Shown here: positions 1 to 9,127 of the stretch, one piece after another | Position numbering within the stretch: position 1 is the stretch's first letter | Layout: every line of letters begins with the position of its first letter | NCBI RefSeq assembly: GCF_900111585.1 | Contig: NZ_FOHI01000002.1 | Span: 1-64,000, forward strand | Reading direction: 5' to 3' | Length of the DNA stretch: 64,000 nt | Source of the DNA: Nitrosospira multiformis | GTDB lineage: Bacteria; Pseudomonadota; Gammaproteobacteria; Burkholderiales; Nitrosomonadaceae | The notes under the pieces: model-generated | Seen by the model: only the letters and a program-made list of their open reading frames with translations | What the model was told of the DNA's origin: nothing | Database searches by the model: none | Program-made: the position numbers and the translations under genes

Positions 1-191
1 CGAAAGTTGCCACCGGGCCCAAGGATGGCCACATCAACATCGTCATGAATGGCAAGAGCGGCACGGCAATGGCGCCATTCAAGCATCTGTCGGACGTGGA
101 TATTGCCTCGGTGATCACCTACCAGCGCAATTCCTTCGGCAATTCGACAGGCGATGCCGTCCAGCCATCCGAAATCAATCAACACAGATAA
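1..191 (+). CDS. ctaC: Cytochrome c oxidase subunit II, C-terminal end (partial)
   Basis: Only the last 63 codons are visible, read from base 3 to a TAA at 189-191; the 5' part lies outside the window. The tail contains GTAMAPF, which fits the methionine axial ligand of a class I cytochrome c domain, followed by a helix ending in [11 protein letters not shown]. This fits the fused haem c domain found at the C-terminus of subunit II in many betaproteobacterial caa3-like oxidases. The ctaD start follows after 19 bases, so the two are co-transcribed. The identification rests on a short tail plus the neighbouring oxidase genes. The Cu-A domain cannot be checked here. Confidence 0.8.
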   Translation, partial: KVATGPKDGHINIVMNGKSGTAMAPFKHLSDVDIASVITYQRNSFGNSTGDAVQPSEINQHR

Positions 192-210
192 TAGCCTCAA
201 GGAGGAAACC

Positions 211-1791
211 ATGGCAGCAGTACACGATCACGACATTGCACATGCCCACGATCATCATCCCACGGGCTTGATGCGTTGGCTGACCAGCACGAACCATAAG
301 GACATCGGCACGATGTATCTGTGGTTCAGCTTCATCATGTTCCTGACAGGGGGCGTGATGGCGCTGACTATCCGGGCGGAGCTATTCCAGCCAGGAATAC
401 AGATCGTCAATCCCGAATTTTTCAACCAACTCACCACCCTGCACGGGTTGGTGATGATTTTCGGGGCCATCATGCCGGCCTTCGTCGGTTTTGCCAACTG
501 GCAGGTACCGATGATGATCGGTGCTCCCGATATGGCCTTTGCGCGAATGAATAACTGGAGCTTCTGGCTGCTGCCGCCTGCGGCGCTGCTGCTATTGGGT
601 TCCTTCTTTGCGCCGGGTGGAGCGCCTGCCGGCGGCTGGACAATCTATCCGCCGTTGTCGGTGCAGATGGGCATGGGGATGGACATGACGATCTTTGCGA
701 TTCACATCATGGGCGCTTCTTCCATCATGGGATCGATCAATATCATCACCACCATTCTCAACATGCGCGCGCCTGGCATGACCCTGATGAAGATGCCGCT
801 GTTCGTATGGACCTGGTTGATCACTGCGTATCTGCTGGTGCTGGTCATGCCGGTGCTTGCTGGGGCGGTGACCATGCTGCTGACCGACCGCAATTTCGGT
901 ACCAATTTCTTCAATGCGGCGGGCGGCGGTGATCCCGTGATGTTCCAGCATATCTTCTGGTTCTTCGGGCACCCGGAAGTCTACATCATGATTCTGCCGG
1001 CATTTGGTATCGTCTCTGAGATCATCCCAACCTTTGCGCGCAAACCGCTGTTCGGATATTCCTCGATGGTGTATGCAACCGCTTCCATCGCCATTCTTTC
1101 CTGCATCGTCTGGGCGCACCACATGTTCACCGCCGGCATGCCGGTAACCGGGCAACTGTTCTTCATGTATGCAACCATGCTGATCGCGGTGCCAACCGGT
1201 GTGAAAGTGTTCAACTGGACCGCTACCATGTGGCGTGGCTCCATGACTTTCGAGACGCCCATGCTGTTTGCCATCGGCTTCATCTTCCTGTTTACCCTTG
1301 GCGGCTTCAGCGGCGTGGTGTGTGCCATTGTCCCGATCGATATCCAGGTGCAGGATACCTACTACGTTATTGCCCACTTCCATTATGTGCTGGTGTCCGG
1401 TGCGCTGTTCGCGATATTTGGCGGTGCCTACTACTGGCTGCCGAAGTGGACGGGCCACATGTATGACGAGACCTTGGGCAAATGGCATTTCTGGCTGTCC
1501 ATGTTCTTCTTCAATCTCACCTTCTTCGTGCAGCACTTCCTCGGATTGGCCGGCATGCCCCGCCGTATTCCCGACTATGCGCTGCAATTTGCGGACTTCA
1601 ATATGATTTCCAGCATTGGTGCCTTTGGGTTTGGTTTGAGCCAGTTGCTGTTCCTGTACGTGGTGCTGAAATGCATTCGGGGTGGCGCGAAAGCTTCCGC
1701 AGAAGTGTGGGAAGGCGGAAAAACTCTGGAATGGACGCTGCCATCACCGGCTCCCTACCATAGCTTCGAAACCCCCCCTGTTATTCGTTAA
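211..1791 (+). CDS. ctaD: Cytochrome c oxidase subunit I
   Basis: Catalytic haem-copper subunit of an aa3-type terminal oxidase in the inner membrane; it reduces oxygen to water and pumps protons. The 526-residue protein has the expected twelve hydrophobic segments. Haem and copper ligands are in place: H78 (low-spin haem), H254 and Y258 in GHPEVY (Cu-B and the cross-linked Tyr), H303-H304 in AHHMFT, and H389/H391 in AHFHYVL. The ATG at 211 is preferred to an in-frame ATG at 154, because it follows a strong AAGGAGG site at 199-205 and avoids overlapping the upstream gene. The N-terminus is His-rich ([12 protein letters not shown]). It is the second gene of the oxidase operon. Confidence 0.97.
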   Translation: MAAVHDHDIAHAHDHHPTGLMRWLTSTNHKDIGTMYLWFSFIMFLTGGVMALTIRAELFQPGIQIVNPEFFNQLTTLHGLVMIFGAIMPAFVGFANWQVPMMIGAPDMAFARMNNWSFWLLPPAALLLLGSFFAPGGAPAGGWTIYPPLSVQMGMGMDMTIFAIHIMGASSIMGSINIITTILNMRAPGMTLMKMPLFVWTWLITAYLLVLVMPVLAGAVTMLLTDRNFGTNFFNAAGGGDPVMFQHIFWFFGHPEVYIMILPAFGIVSEIIPTFARKPLFGYSSMVYATASIAILSCIVWAHHMFTAGMPVTGQLFFMYATMLIAVPTGVKVFNWTATMWRGSMTFETPMLFAIGFIFLFTLGGFSGVVCAIVPIDIQVQDTYYVIAHFHYVLVSGALFAIFGGAYYWLPKWTGHMYDETLGKWHFWLSMFFFNLTFFVQHFLGLAGMPRRIPDYALQFADFNMISSIGAFGFGLSQLLFLYVVLKCIRGGAKASAEVWEGGKTLEWTLPSPAPYHSFETPPVIR

Positions 1792-1806
1792 GAATTGGGG
1801 AATAAT

Positions 1807-1911
1807 ATGAAGGACGATGCAGAAAGAAGGCGTGGTGCAATCAGAACAGCCCTCTTTCTGCTCGCGACTGTAATAGCACTCTTTGTTGCGGTTATTGTAA
1901 AAAACTGGTGA
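1807..1911 (+). CDS. Small cytochrome oxidase assembly peptide
   Basis: A 34-residue peptide starting MKDDAERRRG, with one membrane span (TALFLLATVIALFVAVIV) and the end KNW. It sits between ctaD and ctaG, and its TGA overlaps the ATG of ctaG (TGATG), which indicates translational coupling. Betaproteobacterial oxidase operons usually carry a short single-span protein at exactly this place, annotated as a small cytochrome oxidase assembly protein. Its molecular job is not established. Position, coupling and the charged N-terminus followed by one helix support a real gene despite the size. Confidence 0.72.
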   Translation: MKDDAERRRGAIRTALFLLATVIALFVAVIVKNW

Positions 1912-2468
1912 TGAACGTAACTGAAGCGAATTCCGTCGTACTCAGGAAGCTGCTGATCTTTACTGTAATCATGTTTGGCTTCGGCTTCGCTCTTGTTCCG
2001 TTTTATGAAAAGATCTGCGAAGTTACAGGCCTCAACAATCTGTTACAGGCGGATACGTTGGTGGAAAATACCCAGGTTGATACGGCCCGATGGGTAACGG
2101 TGGAACTGGATGCCAACACACGGGGGCTGCCTTGGCAGTTCAAGCCTCTGCAGTCCAGTGTGCGTGTGCACCCGGGCGAGTTGACACAAGTGGTCTATGA
2201 GGTGAGAAATAACTCCGACCGGGAGATCAACGGTCAGGCAATACCGAGTTACAGTCCTCAGTTACTGGGAAAACACTTGAAAAAACTCGAGTGTTTCTGT
2301 TTCAGCAAGCAGGTATTGAAACCGAGAGAGGTACGGCAAATGCCGGTTCAGTTCCTGATCGAACCAGGTCTGCCAACCGATATCAATACGGTTACCATCT
2401 CGTACACCTTTTTTGAGTTGGGTAACGATAATACTGCCAGCTTGGATATCAACGCGGACCAGATTTGA
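1911..2468 (+). CDS. ctaG: Cytochrome c oxidase assembly protein CtaG/Cox11
   Basis: Copper chaperone that delivers copper to the Cu-B site of subunit I. The 185-residue protein has one N-terminal membrane anchor (residues about 12-30) and a periplasmic beta-rich domain. The copper-binding CxC motif is seen as C128-F-C130 in LECFCFSKQ, with the downstream VQFLIEP and ISYTFFEL segments typical of Cox11. A GTG one codon upstream (1908) is an alternative start; the ATG at 1911 overlapping the previous stop is preferred. The next gene starts inside its stop codon. Confidence 0.95.
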   Translation: MNVTEANSVVLRKLLIFTVIMFGFGFALVPFYEKICEVTGLNNLLQADTLVENTQVDTARWVTVELDANTRGLPWQFKPLQSSVRVHPGELTQVVYEVRNNSDREINGQAIPSYSPQLLGKHLKKLECFCFSKQVLKPREVRQMPVQFLIEPGLPTDINTVTISYTFFELGNDNTASLDINADQI

Positions 2469-2671
2469 AAGAAGATAACAAGCAACAGCCCAGAGGCAAG
2501 TTTTTACAGATTGCAAAAGCGGTCTTCTGGGCATTTTTTGGAGTGCGCAAACAGAGTGACCTCGACAGCGATGCGAGTTCATTGACGCCGGCGCAGGTAA
2601 TCATTGGCGGCCTCATCGGTGCCGCCCTGTTCGTCATGACCTTGGTATTAGTGGTTAAAATAGTTACTTAG
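2465..2671 (+). CDS. DUF2970 family membrane protein
   Basis: A 68-residue protein starting at TTG 2465, which overlaps the ctaG stop, so the two genes are probably coupled. It has a basic N-terminus, the segment AKAVFWAFFGVRKQ, then a C-terminal membrane span (IIGGLIGAALFVMTLVLVV). This matches DUF2970, a small family that occurs in proteobacterial cytochrome oxidase operons between ctaG and ctaE. The function is unknown; a role in oxidase assembly is inferred from context alone. Confidence 0.8.
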   Translation: MKEDNKQQPRGKFLQIAKAVFWAFFGVRKQSDLDSDASSLTPAQVIIGGLIGAALFVMTLVLVVKIVT

Positions 2672-2701
2672 AATCAATTTCAAATACGCAGGAGAAAGAG
2701 C

Positions 2702-3556
2702 ATGAGCCAACAAGGAGGAGGTCACTACTACGTTCCAGCGCCGTCGGCCTGGCCCATCACAGGGTCAATAGCGCTGTTATTCATGGGGTTCGGTGCCGCA
2801 TTTTCGGTCAACAGGATACCAGTGGGTTATGGATTGCTTGCCACGGGTTTTGCCATACTGGTGTACATGCTTTTCGGCTGGTTTAGCACTGTGGCTCGCG
2901 AAAGCGAGAGCGGCAAATTCAACAAGCAGGTCGATAAATCTTTCCGCTGGGGGATGAGCTGGTTCATCTTTACGGAAGTCATGTTTTTCGGGGCTTTTTT
3001 TGGCGCCCTGTACTACATGCGCATGCATTCCATACCGGATCTTGCCGACCTGGATAACAAAATACTGTGGCCGGACTTCACCGCAGACTGGCCCACCGCC
3101 GGTCCCGGCATCACCGAGAAGTTCATGCCCATGGGTCCCTGGGGTCTTCCAGCTTTCAATACCCTGCTGCTGCTGACCTCTGGTGTAACCGTCACTTGGG
3201 CGCACTGGGCGTTGAAGCTGAACAAGCGTGGGCAGCTCAAACTGGGCCTGTTCCTTACATTTGCCCTTGGATTTCTCTTCGTGGGGTTGCAGGCGTATGA
3301 GTACGCGCACGCCTACTCCGAGATGAATCTCAAGTTAACTACCGGAGCCTACGGCGCCTCGTTCTTCATGTTGACCGGCTTTCACGGCTTTCACGTGACG
3401 GTCGGCTCCATTATGCTGTTCGTCATCTGGTGCCGCGTGCTGAAGGGTCACTTTTCACCCGAGAATCACTTCGGTTTTGAAGGGGTGGCATGGTATTGGC
3501 ACTTCGTGGACGTGGTCTGGTTGGGCCTGTTCATATTTGTTTACTGGCTGATATAA
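2702..3556 (+). CDS. ctaE: Cytochrome c oxidase subunit III
   Basis: Third core subunit of the aa3-type oxidase, an inner-membrane protein that stabilises proton uptake into subunit I. The 284-residue length and seven hydrophobic segments fit the family. Typical motifs are FTEVMFFGAFFGALYY, TGFHGFHVTVG and WYWHFVDVVWLGLFIFVYW at the end. A GGAGAAAGAGC ribosome site precedes the ATG. It is the last plus-strand structural gene of the operon; a small gene on the minus strand follows. Confidence 0.97.
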   Translation: MSQQGGGHYYVPAPSAWPITGSIALLFMGFGAAFSVNRIPVGYGLLATGFAILVYMLFGWFSTVARESESGKFNKQVDKSFRWGMSWFIFTEVMFFGAFFGALYYMRMHSIPDLADLDNKILWPDFTADWPTAGPGITEKFMPMGPWGLPAFNTLLLLTSGVTVTWAHWALKLNKRGQLKLGLFLTFALGFLFVGLQAYEYAHAYSEMNLKLTTGAYGASFFMLTGFHGFHVTVGSIMLFVIWCRVLKGHFSPENHFGFEGVAWYWHFVDVVWLGLFIFVYWLI

Positions 3557-3595
3557 GAAGGGCAGCCAGGTAACCAGGATGGGGAGCCTCTTCGC

Positions 3596-3784
3596 TCAAA
3601 GTGGAATAAAGCCGAAGTAGGTTCCCACCATCAGAAGGGTGAACAGAAAAAGCGACAATCCAATACGCAAGGTCAGGGACTTGACAACACGTGTGTCATG
3701 TCCCTTGTCCTTGACCAGATAGTAGAGCGCGGACCCCAGGCTGGCAAATATGAGAAACAGAAGCAGTACGATAACGATTTTCAA
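3596..3784 (-). CDS. Twin transmembrane protein (DUF2909-like)
   Basis: A 62-residue protein with two membrane spans separated by a short polar loop (LVKDKGHDTRVVKSLTLR). The pattern of helix, DKG-type loop, KSLTLRIGLS, helix is characteristic of DUF2909 proteins, which commonly lie back-to-back with surf1 in betaproteobacterial oxidase loci. I chose a TTG at 3784 (LKIVIVLLL) because family members begin at the first helix. An ATG at 3838 or a TTG at 3847 would add an unusual N-terminal extension reaching the surf1 start. Function unknown. Confidence 0.68.
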   Translation of the reverse strand: MKIVIVLLLFLIFASLGSALYYLVKDKGHDTRVVKSLTLRIGLSLFLFTLLMVGTYFGFIPL

Positions 3785-3846
3785 GGTTTGATCCCGAATT
3801 ATTAGGTCTTCAGAAAGAAGTTTAGCCGAGTTTCGCATCCTATCCA

Positions 3847-4560
3847 ATGACTATTTCAGGCTGGCGTTTTACGCCACGATTATGGTCAACAGTAGCTGCA
3901 ATAGCTGTGATAACGATTATGGTGCAACTTGGTAACTGGCAGCTCTCGCGAGCGCAGGAAAAGGAGTCCCGGCAGGAGCGGCTCGACCGTCTTTCACAGG
4001 AGCCGGCAATTACGCTCCCTGATCATCCGGTAAAGCTTGAAGATTTTCAATATCATCAAGTTGAAGCTCGGGGTGAATACGTACCGGGACACACGATCTA
4101 TCTTGATAACAAGATATACAAGGGTATCGCGGGTTACCAGATTGTAACTCCATTGAGAGTCGGTAACAGTGAGATGCACGTTCTGGTAAACCGGGGATGG
4201 ATAGCGGCAACCCGCGATCGGAGTAAATTGCCGGAAGTGGCTACGCCAGGTGGGAAGATTTTGGTTTCGGGCATTGCGACGACAGCAATGCAAAAAACCC
4301 TGGAATTGTCTCCCGATCAGGTATCCGGTCAGGTATGGGAAAACTTGGACCTCGAACGTTATCGAAGCAGCACTGGCCTGAAGCTACAGCCGGTGATGAT
4401 CCTGCAGAAAGATCAAGCGAATGATGGTTTGGTGCGGGAATGGCCTCGACCTGATTCCGGCTCGGGCAAGAATATCGGGTATGCCTTCCAATGGTTTGCG
4501 ATGGCTTTCGCCGTATTGATTATTTATCTGGTGCTAAGTGTCAAACGAGAGCGTTACTAG
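3847..4560 (+). CDS. SURF1 family cytochrome oxidase assembly protein
   Basis: SURF1/Shy1 proteins help to insert haem a into subunit I. The 237-residue protein has the canonical layout: an N-terminal membrane span, the signature GNWQLSRAQEK, a periplasmic domain with YLDNKIYKGIAGY and VNRGWIA, and a second span near the C-terminus (residues about 215-233). Its 3' end overlaps the next gene by 23 bases, indicating one transcript. It faces away from the twin-TM gene. Confidence 0.93.
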   Translation: MTISGWRFTPRLWSTVAAIAVITIMVQLGNWQLSRAQEKESRQERLDRLSQEPAITLPDHPVKLEDFQYHQVEARGEYVPGHTIYLDNKIYKGIAGYQIVTPLRVGNSEMHVLVNRGWIAATRDRSKLPEVATPGGKILVSGIATTAMQKTLELSPDQVSGQVWENLDLERYRSSTGLKLQPVMILQKDQANDGLVREWPRPDSGSGKNIGYAFQWFAMAFAVLIIYLVLSVKRERY

Positions 4561-5143
4561 AAAGAATAGACGGACGTTGATACTGTTGGCGCTGGTATTG
4601 AGCGCGCCCTTTATAGCTTCCTATACACTGTATTTCTGGAATGTGCGGCCTCAGCCCGTAAATTACGGGGATCTGATCGAGGTTAGGCAATTGAAAGGGA
4701 CGGGGCTGAACGACGCGGACCAGACAATTTTTCGCATGCGCGACCTTCGCGGCAAGTGGGTGCTGATGTCGATCGACTCGGGGGCGTGTGCCGAGCAATG
4801 CCAGAAGAAGCTCTATTACATGCGTCAAGTGCGTACCTATCAAAACGCCGAAATGGATCGCATCGAGCGGTTGTGGCTGATCGATGACGAGCAAAAGCCT
4901 TCCCCAGAAGTACTGAGAGACTACGAGGGAATGCATGTCATCCGGGCGAAAAACAGTGAGTTGCTCAAGGAGGTCCCGGCCGCCGGTTCACAGCATGATC
5001 ATATTTATCTGATAGACCCCATCGGAAATCTGATGATGCGGTTTCCAAAGGATCCTGACCCTGGAAAGATGGCGAAAGACATCAAGCGGCTGCTCAAGGT
5101 ATCCCAGTTGGAACATGCAATGGGTACGGATATGAAACACTGA
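4538..5143 (+). CDS. SCO-like thioredoxin-fold protein with CxxxC motif
   Basis: A 201-residue protein, start GTG 4538 inside the surf1 3' end. It has a basic N-terminus, one membrane anchor (residues about 12-34), then a soluble domain with a SCO-like pattern: DLRGKWVLMSID, then C84-AEQ-C88, and later GSQHDHIYLIDPIGNLMMRF, which resembles the distal His strand of SCO proteins. That arrangement (CxxxC plus distal His) is what SCO proteins use to bind copper. Such a gene is often found between surf1 and ctaA/ctaB in betaproteobacteria and is usually annotated as hypothetical. A copper or thiol role in oxidase assembly is inference. Confidence 0.72.
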   Translation: MSNESVTRKNRRTLILLALVLSAPFIASYTLYFWNVRPQPVNYGDLIEVRQLKGTGLNDADQTIFRMRDLRGKWVLMSIDSGACAEQCQKKLYYMRQVRTYQNAEMDRIERLWLIDDEQKPSPEVLRDYEGMHVIRAKNSELLKEVPAAGSQHDHIYLIDPIGNLMMRFPKDPDPGKMAKDIKRLLKVSQLEHAMGTDMKH

Positions 5144-5266
5144 AAGATACGGCAACTGGATGGGTGTGAGCAGGGGAACTACTCTTGCACATAGACCACT
5201 CGTGATTCACATTGATTTGTCGAAACGGCGGGCGGCGAACCCGCGATAATTAGGAGACGAAACGTT

Positions 5267-6163
5267 ATGGCTACAACGAGTATTGCTTGGCAGCAAACTG
5301 CTTCGCGTGTGCAGCAGTTTTACCGGTTAACCAAGCCGCGAGTTGTATCGCTTATTGTTTTTACGGCCGTTATAGGCATGTTTCTGTCCGTTCCGGGCGT
5401 TGTACCCCTGGATACGCTCATCTTTGCCACGGTGGGGATAGCGTTCGTTGCGGGAGCTGCCGCAGCCGTCAACTGCCTTGTCGAGCAGAAAATCGATGCT
5501 GTCATGGCCCGCACGCGTGGGCGCCCGCTGCCTCGCGGGACCGTTACCTCGCCTGAAACCTTTGTGTTCCTGGCGCTTGTTGGCGGCGCGGGTCTGCTGA
5601 TACTGCATCAACTGGTCAATCCGCTGACCATGTGGCTCACGCTTGGAACCTTTGTCGGCTATGCGATTATCTACACTGTGATCTTGAAGCCGATGACCCC
5701 GCAAAATATCGTCATCGGCGGCGCTTCCGGCGCAATGCCGCCCGTTCTGGGCTGGGCTGCGGTAACGGGCGAAGTGTCGGCTGACGCTCTGCTTTTATTT
5801 CTGATTATTTTCGCATGGACGCCGCCCCATTTCTGGGCGCTTGCACTCTATCGCAAACTGGAATATGCAAAGGTTGGCATGCCGATGCTGCCGGTAACCC
5901 ACGGCGACAAATTTACGCGCCTGCATGTTCTGCTGTACACACTGATACTCATCGCGGTGACATTGATGCCCTATGCCACTCAGATGAGCGGGCTTATTTA
6001 TCTGGTCGGCGCGATAGTGCTGGATGTGATATTTTTATACTATGCAGTAAAAATCTACCTCAGCTACAGTGATCAACTGGCCCGAAGCGCGTTTCGCTAC
6101 TCGATCGTTTATCTGGCAGCATTGTTCGCGGCACTCCTGGTAGACCATTACATACGTTTCTAA
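5267..6163 (+). CDS. ctaB: Protohaem IX farnesyltransferase (haem O synthase)
   Basis: UbiA-type prenyltransferase that adds a farnesyl group to haem B to give haem O, the precursor of haem A. The 298-residue protein has about eight or nine membrane spans. The first prenyl-diphosphate-binding region is [20 protein letters not shown]. The second conserved region is [28 protein letters not shown] good AGGAGACG ribosome site lies before ATG 5267. In most related clusters ctaA (haem A synthase) sits just upstream; here only 123 bases separate ctaB from the SCO-like gene and ctaA is absent. Confidence 0.96.
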   Translation: MATTSIAWQQTASRVQQFYRLTKPRVVSLIVFTAVIGMFLSVPGVVPLDTLIFATVGIAFVAGAAAAVNCLVEQKIDAVMARTRGRPLPRGTVTSPETFVFLALVGGAGLLILHQLVNPLTMWLTLGTFVGYAIIYTVILKPMTPQNIVIGGASGAMPPVLGWAAVTGEVSADALLLFLIIFAWTPPHFWALALYRKLEYAKVGMPMLPVTHGDKFTRLHVLLYTLILIAVTLMPYATQMSGLIYLVGAIVLDVIFLYYAVKIYLSYSDQLARSAFRYSIVYLAALFAALLVDHYIRF

Positions 6164-6172
6164 GGGACATGC

Positions 6173-6790
6173 GTGAGGCATCGACCGCACTATTACAAAC
6201 TTGTAGTATGGTTGGCAGCGGCGCTACTGACAGCGCCGCTCCTTTCAGCATGTAGCAAGACGGAAAAGCCCGCGTTTCTTTCGACGGACATTACCGGCGC
6301 CGATTTCGGCAAAGATTTCAACCTCACTGATCACAACGGGAAGATCCGAACCCTTGCCGACTTCAAAGGGCAGGTCGTCACAGTATTTTTCGGCTACACT
6401 CACTGTCCTGATGCCTGCCCTGCGACCATGGGAAATCTTGCGGCGGCGATGGACATGTTGGGCGCCGATGCATCGCGTGTGCAAGTGCTGTTTATTACCG
6501 TCGATCCCGAGCGCGACCGACCTGAAGTCCTGAAAGCATATCTCTCTGCCTTCAATCCCAGCTTCCTCGGTCTGTATGGCGACGAACGCGCGATAAAAAA
6601 GACCACGAAAGAATTTAACGTCGTCTACCAGAAGCAACAAGGCGGCGCCCATCAGCATGACAGCGTGGACCACTCCACCGGAACCTACATCTACGATACA
6701 AAGGGGAAGTTGCGACTCTACGTCAGTAATGATAAAGGCGCAGACGTCTTCGCCCACGACATCTCCCAGCTCTTGAAAACTTCGGGTTAG
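6173..6790 (+). CDS. SCO1/SenC copper chaperone lipoprotein
   Basis: SCO1-type protein that metallates the Cu-A site of subunit II. The 205-residue protein starts at GTG 6173, nine bases after the ctaB stop. It has a lipoprotein signal with lipobox LLSAC (C27). The thioredoxin fold carries the copper motif C78-PDA-C82 in GYTHCPDACP, and a distal His lies in VDHSTGTYIYD. An additional short His stretch (GGAHQHDSVDH) precedes it. With CtaG and the SCO-like gene, this operon encodes three candidate copper-handling factors. Confidence 0.93.
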   Translation: MRHRPHYYKLVVWLAAALLTAPLLSACSKTEKPAFLSTDITGADFGKDFNLTDHNGKIRTLADFKGQVVTVFFGYTHCPDACPATMGNLAAAMDMLGADASRVQVLFITVDPERDRPEVLKAYLSAFNPSFLGLYGDERAIKKTTKEFNVVYQKQQGGAHQHDSVDHSTGTYIYDTKGKLRLYVSNDKGADVFAHDISQLLKTSG

Positions 6791-6825
6791 CAAGGCGTTT
6801 TGCTAATCTTGAATTTGAACAGTTG

Positions 6826-6853
6826 AACAAATACGGCAACATTCCCGTTGCCG
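6826..6853 (-). terminator. Probable rho-independent terminator after the FAD oxidase gene
   Basis: A 7-bp perfect stem (CGGCAAC/GTTGCCG, 6834-6840 and 6847-6853) with a 6-base loop lies between the convergent SCO and FAD-oxidase genes. Read on the minus strand it is followed by TATTTGTT, a moderately U-rich tail, so it best serves the minus-strand gene ending at 6877. Confidence 0.4.
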
Positions 6854-6876
6854 ATTCGCAAGCCGCACATCCGTGG

Positions 6877-8247
6877 CTATGGAAACAGCTTTCCGGGATT
6901 CAAGATATTGTTGGGATCAAACACGCGCTTGATCTCCTTCATGAGTTCCATGGTGACCGGATCGATCTCTTTTCCGATATATGCTCTTTTCTCGCTACCG
7001 ACGCCGTGTTCTCCTGACAAGGTGCCGTTGAGTTCGATTACAAGGTCGAATATCTCGTTCAGGCACATTTCCGCCCGCTGCATCTCGTCCGCAGATTCCG
7101 GATTCACCAACAGGTTGACATGAATATTGCCGTTTCCGGCATGACCAAAATTGATGTTGGAAAGTCGATACTTCGCACTCAACCCGGTGAGTCCCAGCAG
7201 AAACTCCGGCAGAGCCGAAACCGGCACGACTACGTCCTCATTGATTTTTTTTGGCGCAATATCCCTCAATAACGGCGATAATGTTTTTCTGGCTCGCCAC
7301 AGCGTTGCAGCATCTGCCGTCGGCGTGGCCTGAATCAATCCGCTGCCCCCGCAAGCCCTGAGAACTGCGTCACGTGATTCTGCGACTGAGTGCTCGGTAC
7401 CATCCACTTCGATCATCAGCATGGCGTGCGCATCGGCAGGAAGCATACCGGGAAACCGGCTCCTTATCAGGTTCAGTGACCCGGCATCGAGAAACTCCAG
7501 CGCACTTGGAGTCTGCGGAAGCGTCATGACCCGGACAATAGCATCTGTGCAGCCGGCGAGGTCGCCATAATAGGCTGTCACCCCCCCCAACGCCTGGGGA
7601 AGCGGAGTGAGCTTGAGGGTGGCTTCGGTAATAACTGCCAGTGTGCCTTCGGAGCCAATCAGAAGCCGGGTGAGGTCGTACCCCACGACGCCCTTGGTCG
7701 TATAGCAGCCCGTTCGGATCACTTCGCCCTTGCCGGTAACTGCCTTCACTCCCAGCACATGATCGCGGGTGGTTCCGTACTTTACCGCATGCGGTCCGCC
7801 GGCCGAGGTGGCAAGGTTTCCCCCTATACTCGAAAAAGCCGCACTGGAAGGGTCCGGGGGCCAGAAGAAACCATGCGTTCTTGCAATATCCTGGACTGTC
7901 TGGTTTATGACCCCCGGCTCAGCAACGAGTACGCGATTGGCAGGATCAACCTTGAGGACGCGCACCATCCGTTCCAGCGATAACGCAATTCCACCGGATT
8001 CCGGAAGGCTGCCACCCGAAGTGCCGGTGCCTCGCCCCCGAGGTACAAGCGGGATCCTGGTCTCGTTACAGAATTTCACTGCTGCCTGAACTTCCAGGGC
8101 AGACAACGGAAATACCACGGCATCGGGCGGAAAAACCTTCCGGGTATTATCGTATGCATACGCATAACAATCCACCGGATCGGTATAGACCCGATCTGGT
8201 GGAAACAGCTTGCCAAGCTGCGCAATATGTGTGGCAGAAAGCATCAA
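6877..8247 (-). CDS. FAD-linked oxidase, GlcD / D-lactate dehydrogenase type
   Basis: A 456-residue flavoprotein of the FAD_binding_4 plus FAD-oxidase C-terminal family, which oxidises 2-hydroxy acids such as glycolate or D-lactate. Visible features: the FAD-binding segment PRGRGTGTSGGS (residues about 69-80), the GGNLATSAGG region, GYDLTRLLIGSEGTLAVITEATLKL, and the C-terminal NINFGHAGNGNIHVN and GTLSGEHGVG motifs. Length fits GlcD or bacterial D-LDH. The start may be either of two adjacent Met codons. No glcE or glcF follows, so it may be a stand-alone D-lactate/2-hydroxyacid dehydrogenase. Substrate cannot be decided from sequence alone. Confidence 0.88.
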   Translation of the reverse strand: MMLSATHIAQLGKLFPPDRVYTDPVDCYAYAYDNTRKVFPPDAVVFPLSALEVQAAVKFCNETRIPLVPRGRGTGTSGGSLPESGGIALSLERMVRVLKVDPANRVLVAEPGVINQTVQDIARTHGFFWPPDPSSAAFSSIGGNLATSAGGPHAVKYGTTRDHVLGVKAVTGKGEVIRTGCYTTKGVVGYDLTRLLIGSEGTLAVITEATLKLTPLPQALGGVTAYYGDLAGCTDAIVRVMTLPQTPSALEFLDAGSLNLIRSRFPGMLPADAHAMLMIEVDGTEHSVAESRDAVLRACGGSGLIQATPTADAATLWRARKTLSPLLRDIAPKKINEDVVVPVSALPEFLLGLTGLSAKYRLSNINFGHAGNGNIHVNLLVNPESADEMQRAEMCLNEIFDLVIELNGTLSGEHGVGSEKRAYIGKEIDPVTMELMKEIKRVFDPNNILNPGKLFP

Positions 8248-8324
8248 GGATGTGTGAAAAGACAGATCATTCCACGGGTGCGGAACTGGAAAATCGACTC
8301 GCCTTCTTCAGCAAGGCCGGAAGC

Positions 8325-8912
8325 TTACTCCATGTACTCGAACACCTTCACCACCTTCTTGACACCGTCGACCCGCTTGGCCAGATCTTCAGCATTCTCC
8401 GCTTCCTCTCCCCTTACAAGTCCAAGCAAATAGACAATGCCGTCCTCGGTGACAACCTTGACGTGGTTGGCCTGAAACCGACCCGAGTCCATAAAGTGCC
8501 CCTTCACCAGAGAAGTGATCAGTGTGTCATTGCCGCGGGAGGTAAATGAGCTTGGGCTGCCGACGGTAATTTCATTGGTTACATCACGCACGTTTTCAAC
8601 GTTGCTCACGAGATTGCCAATTTCTTCTTTTATTGTTTCAGAAGGCGCCTCGCCGGTGAGCAGGACGTTCCGGTTGAAACTGGTGATGTTCACGTGAACG
8701 TCCGAGCTGAATTTCTCACTGATACGCTGACCGCTTCTAAACTCGATACTCTCATCCTCTACAAACATACCACTTGTACGGCGGTCCTGCGACATTGCAA
8801 CCCCGGTTCCAACCCCGGCCGCCATCCCCCCGGCGGCTATCAGGCCGCAGGCAGACAAAAACGGAAGCAGGAAAAAAACCAGCAAGAGCGATTTCAAATC
8901 AAGATATTGCAT
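8325..8912 (-). CDS. dolP: BON-domain outer-membrane lipoprotein DolP (YraP)
   Basis: Predicted outer-membrane lipoprotein with two BON domains that bind anionic phospholipid and support envelope integrity. The 195-residue product starts at ATG 8912 (MQYLDLKSLL). It has a signal peptide with lipobox FLSAC and then two BON repeats (roughly residues 60-125 and 135-195; GEAPSETIKEEIGNLV and LVRGEEAENAEDLAKRVDGV). An upstream in-frame ATG (8951) would add 13 residues before the signal and is less likely. It lies near yraN and rsmI, the same neighbourhood as in E. coli, but without diaA between. Confidence 0.85.
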   Translation of the reverse strand: MQYLDLKSLLLVFFLLPFLSACGLIAAGGMAAGVGTGVAMSQDRRTSGMFVEDESIEFRSGQRISEKFSSDVHVNITSFNRNVLLTGEAPSETIKEEIGNLVSNVENVRDVTNEITVGSPSSFTSRGNDTLITSLVKGHFMDSGRFQANHVKVVTEDGIVYLLGLVRGEEAENAEDLAKRVDGVKKVVKVFEYME

Positions 8913-9127
8913 CGATTTCCCCAATAGACGATAAACGTACAATAATAGCATCTGCGCTAAAGATATATCGGGCTCCCGGCTACGGCAAGCGGCGCGTTGA
9001 AAATTCAGGTCACGCCACAGGCATCTCGGGAAACCAGTAAAATGATGCCTTTAAAAAAAGAATATTTCAAACGGAATGAGCATCCATGCTAGCGAGGCCA
9101 TGCATCAGTCCAAAGCCGCAACCAGTA

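Noticed and set aside
592-1587. Long minus-strand open frame antisense to ctaD
   Set aside because: It mirrors the codon structure of ctaD, is rich in His/Gly/Asp/Arg without domain pattern, and has no ribosome site. ctaD is certain on the other strand.
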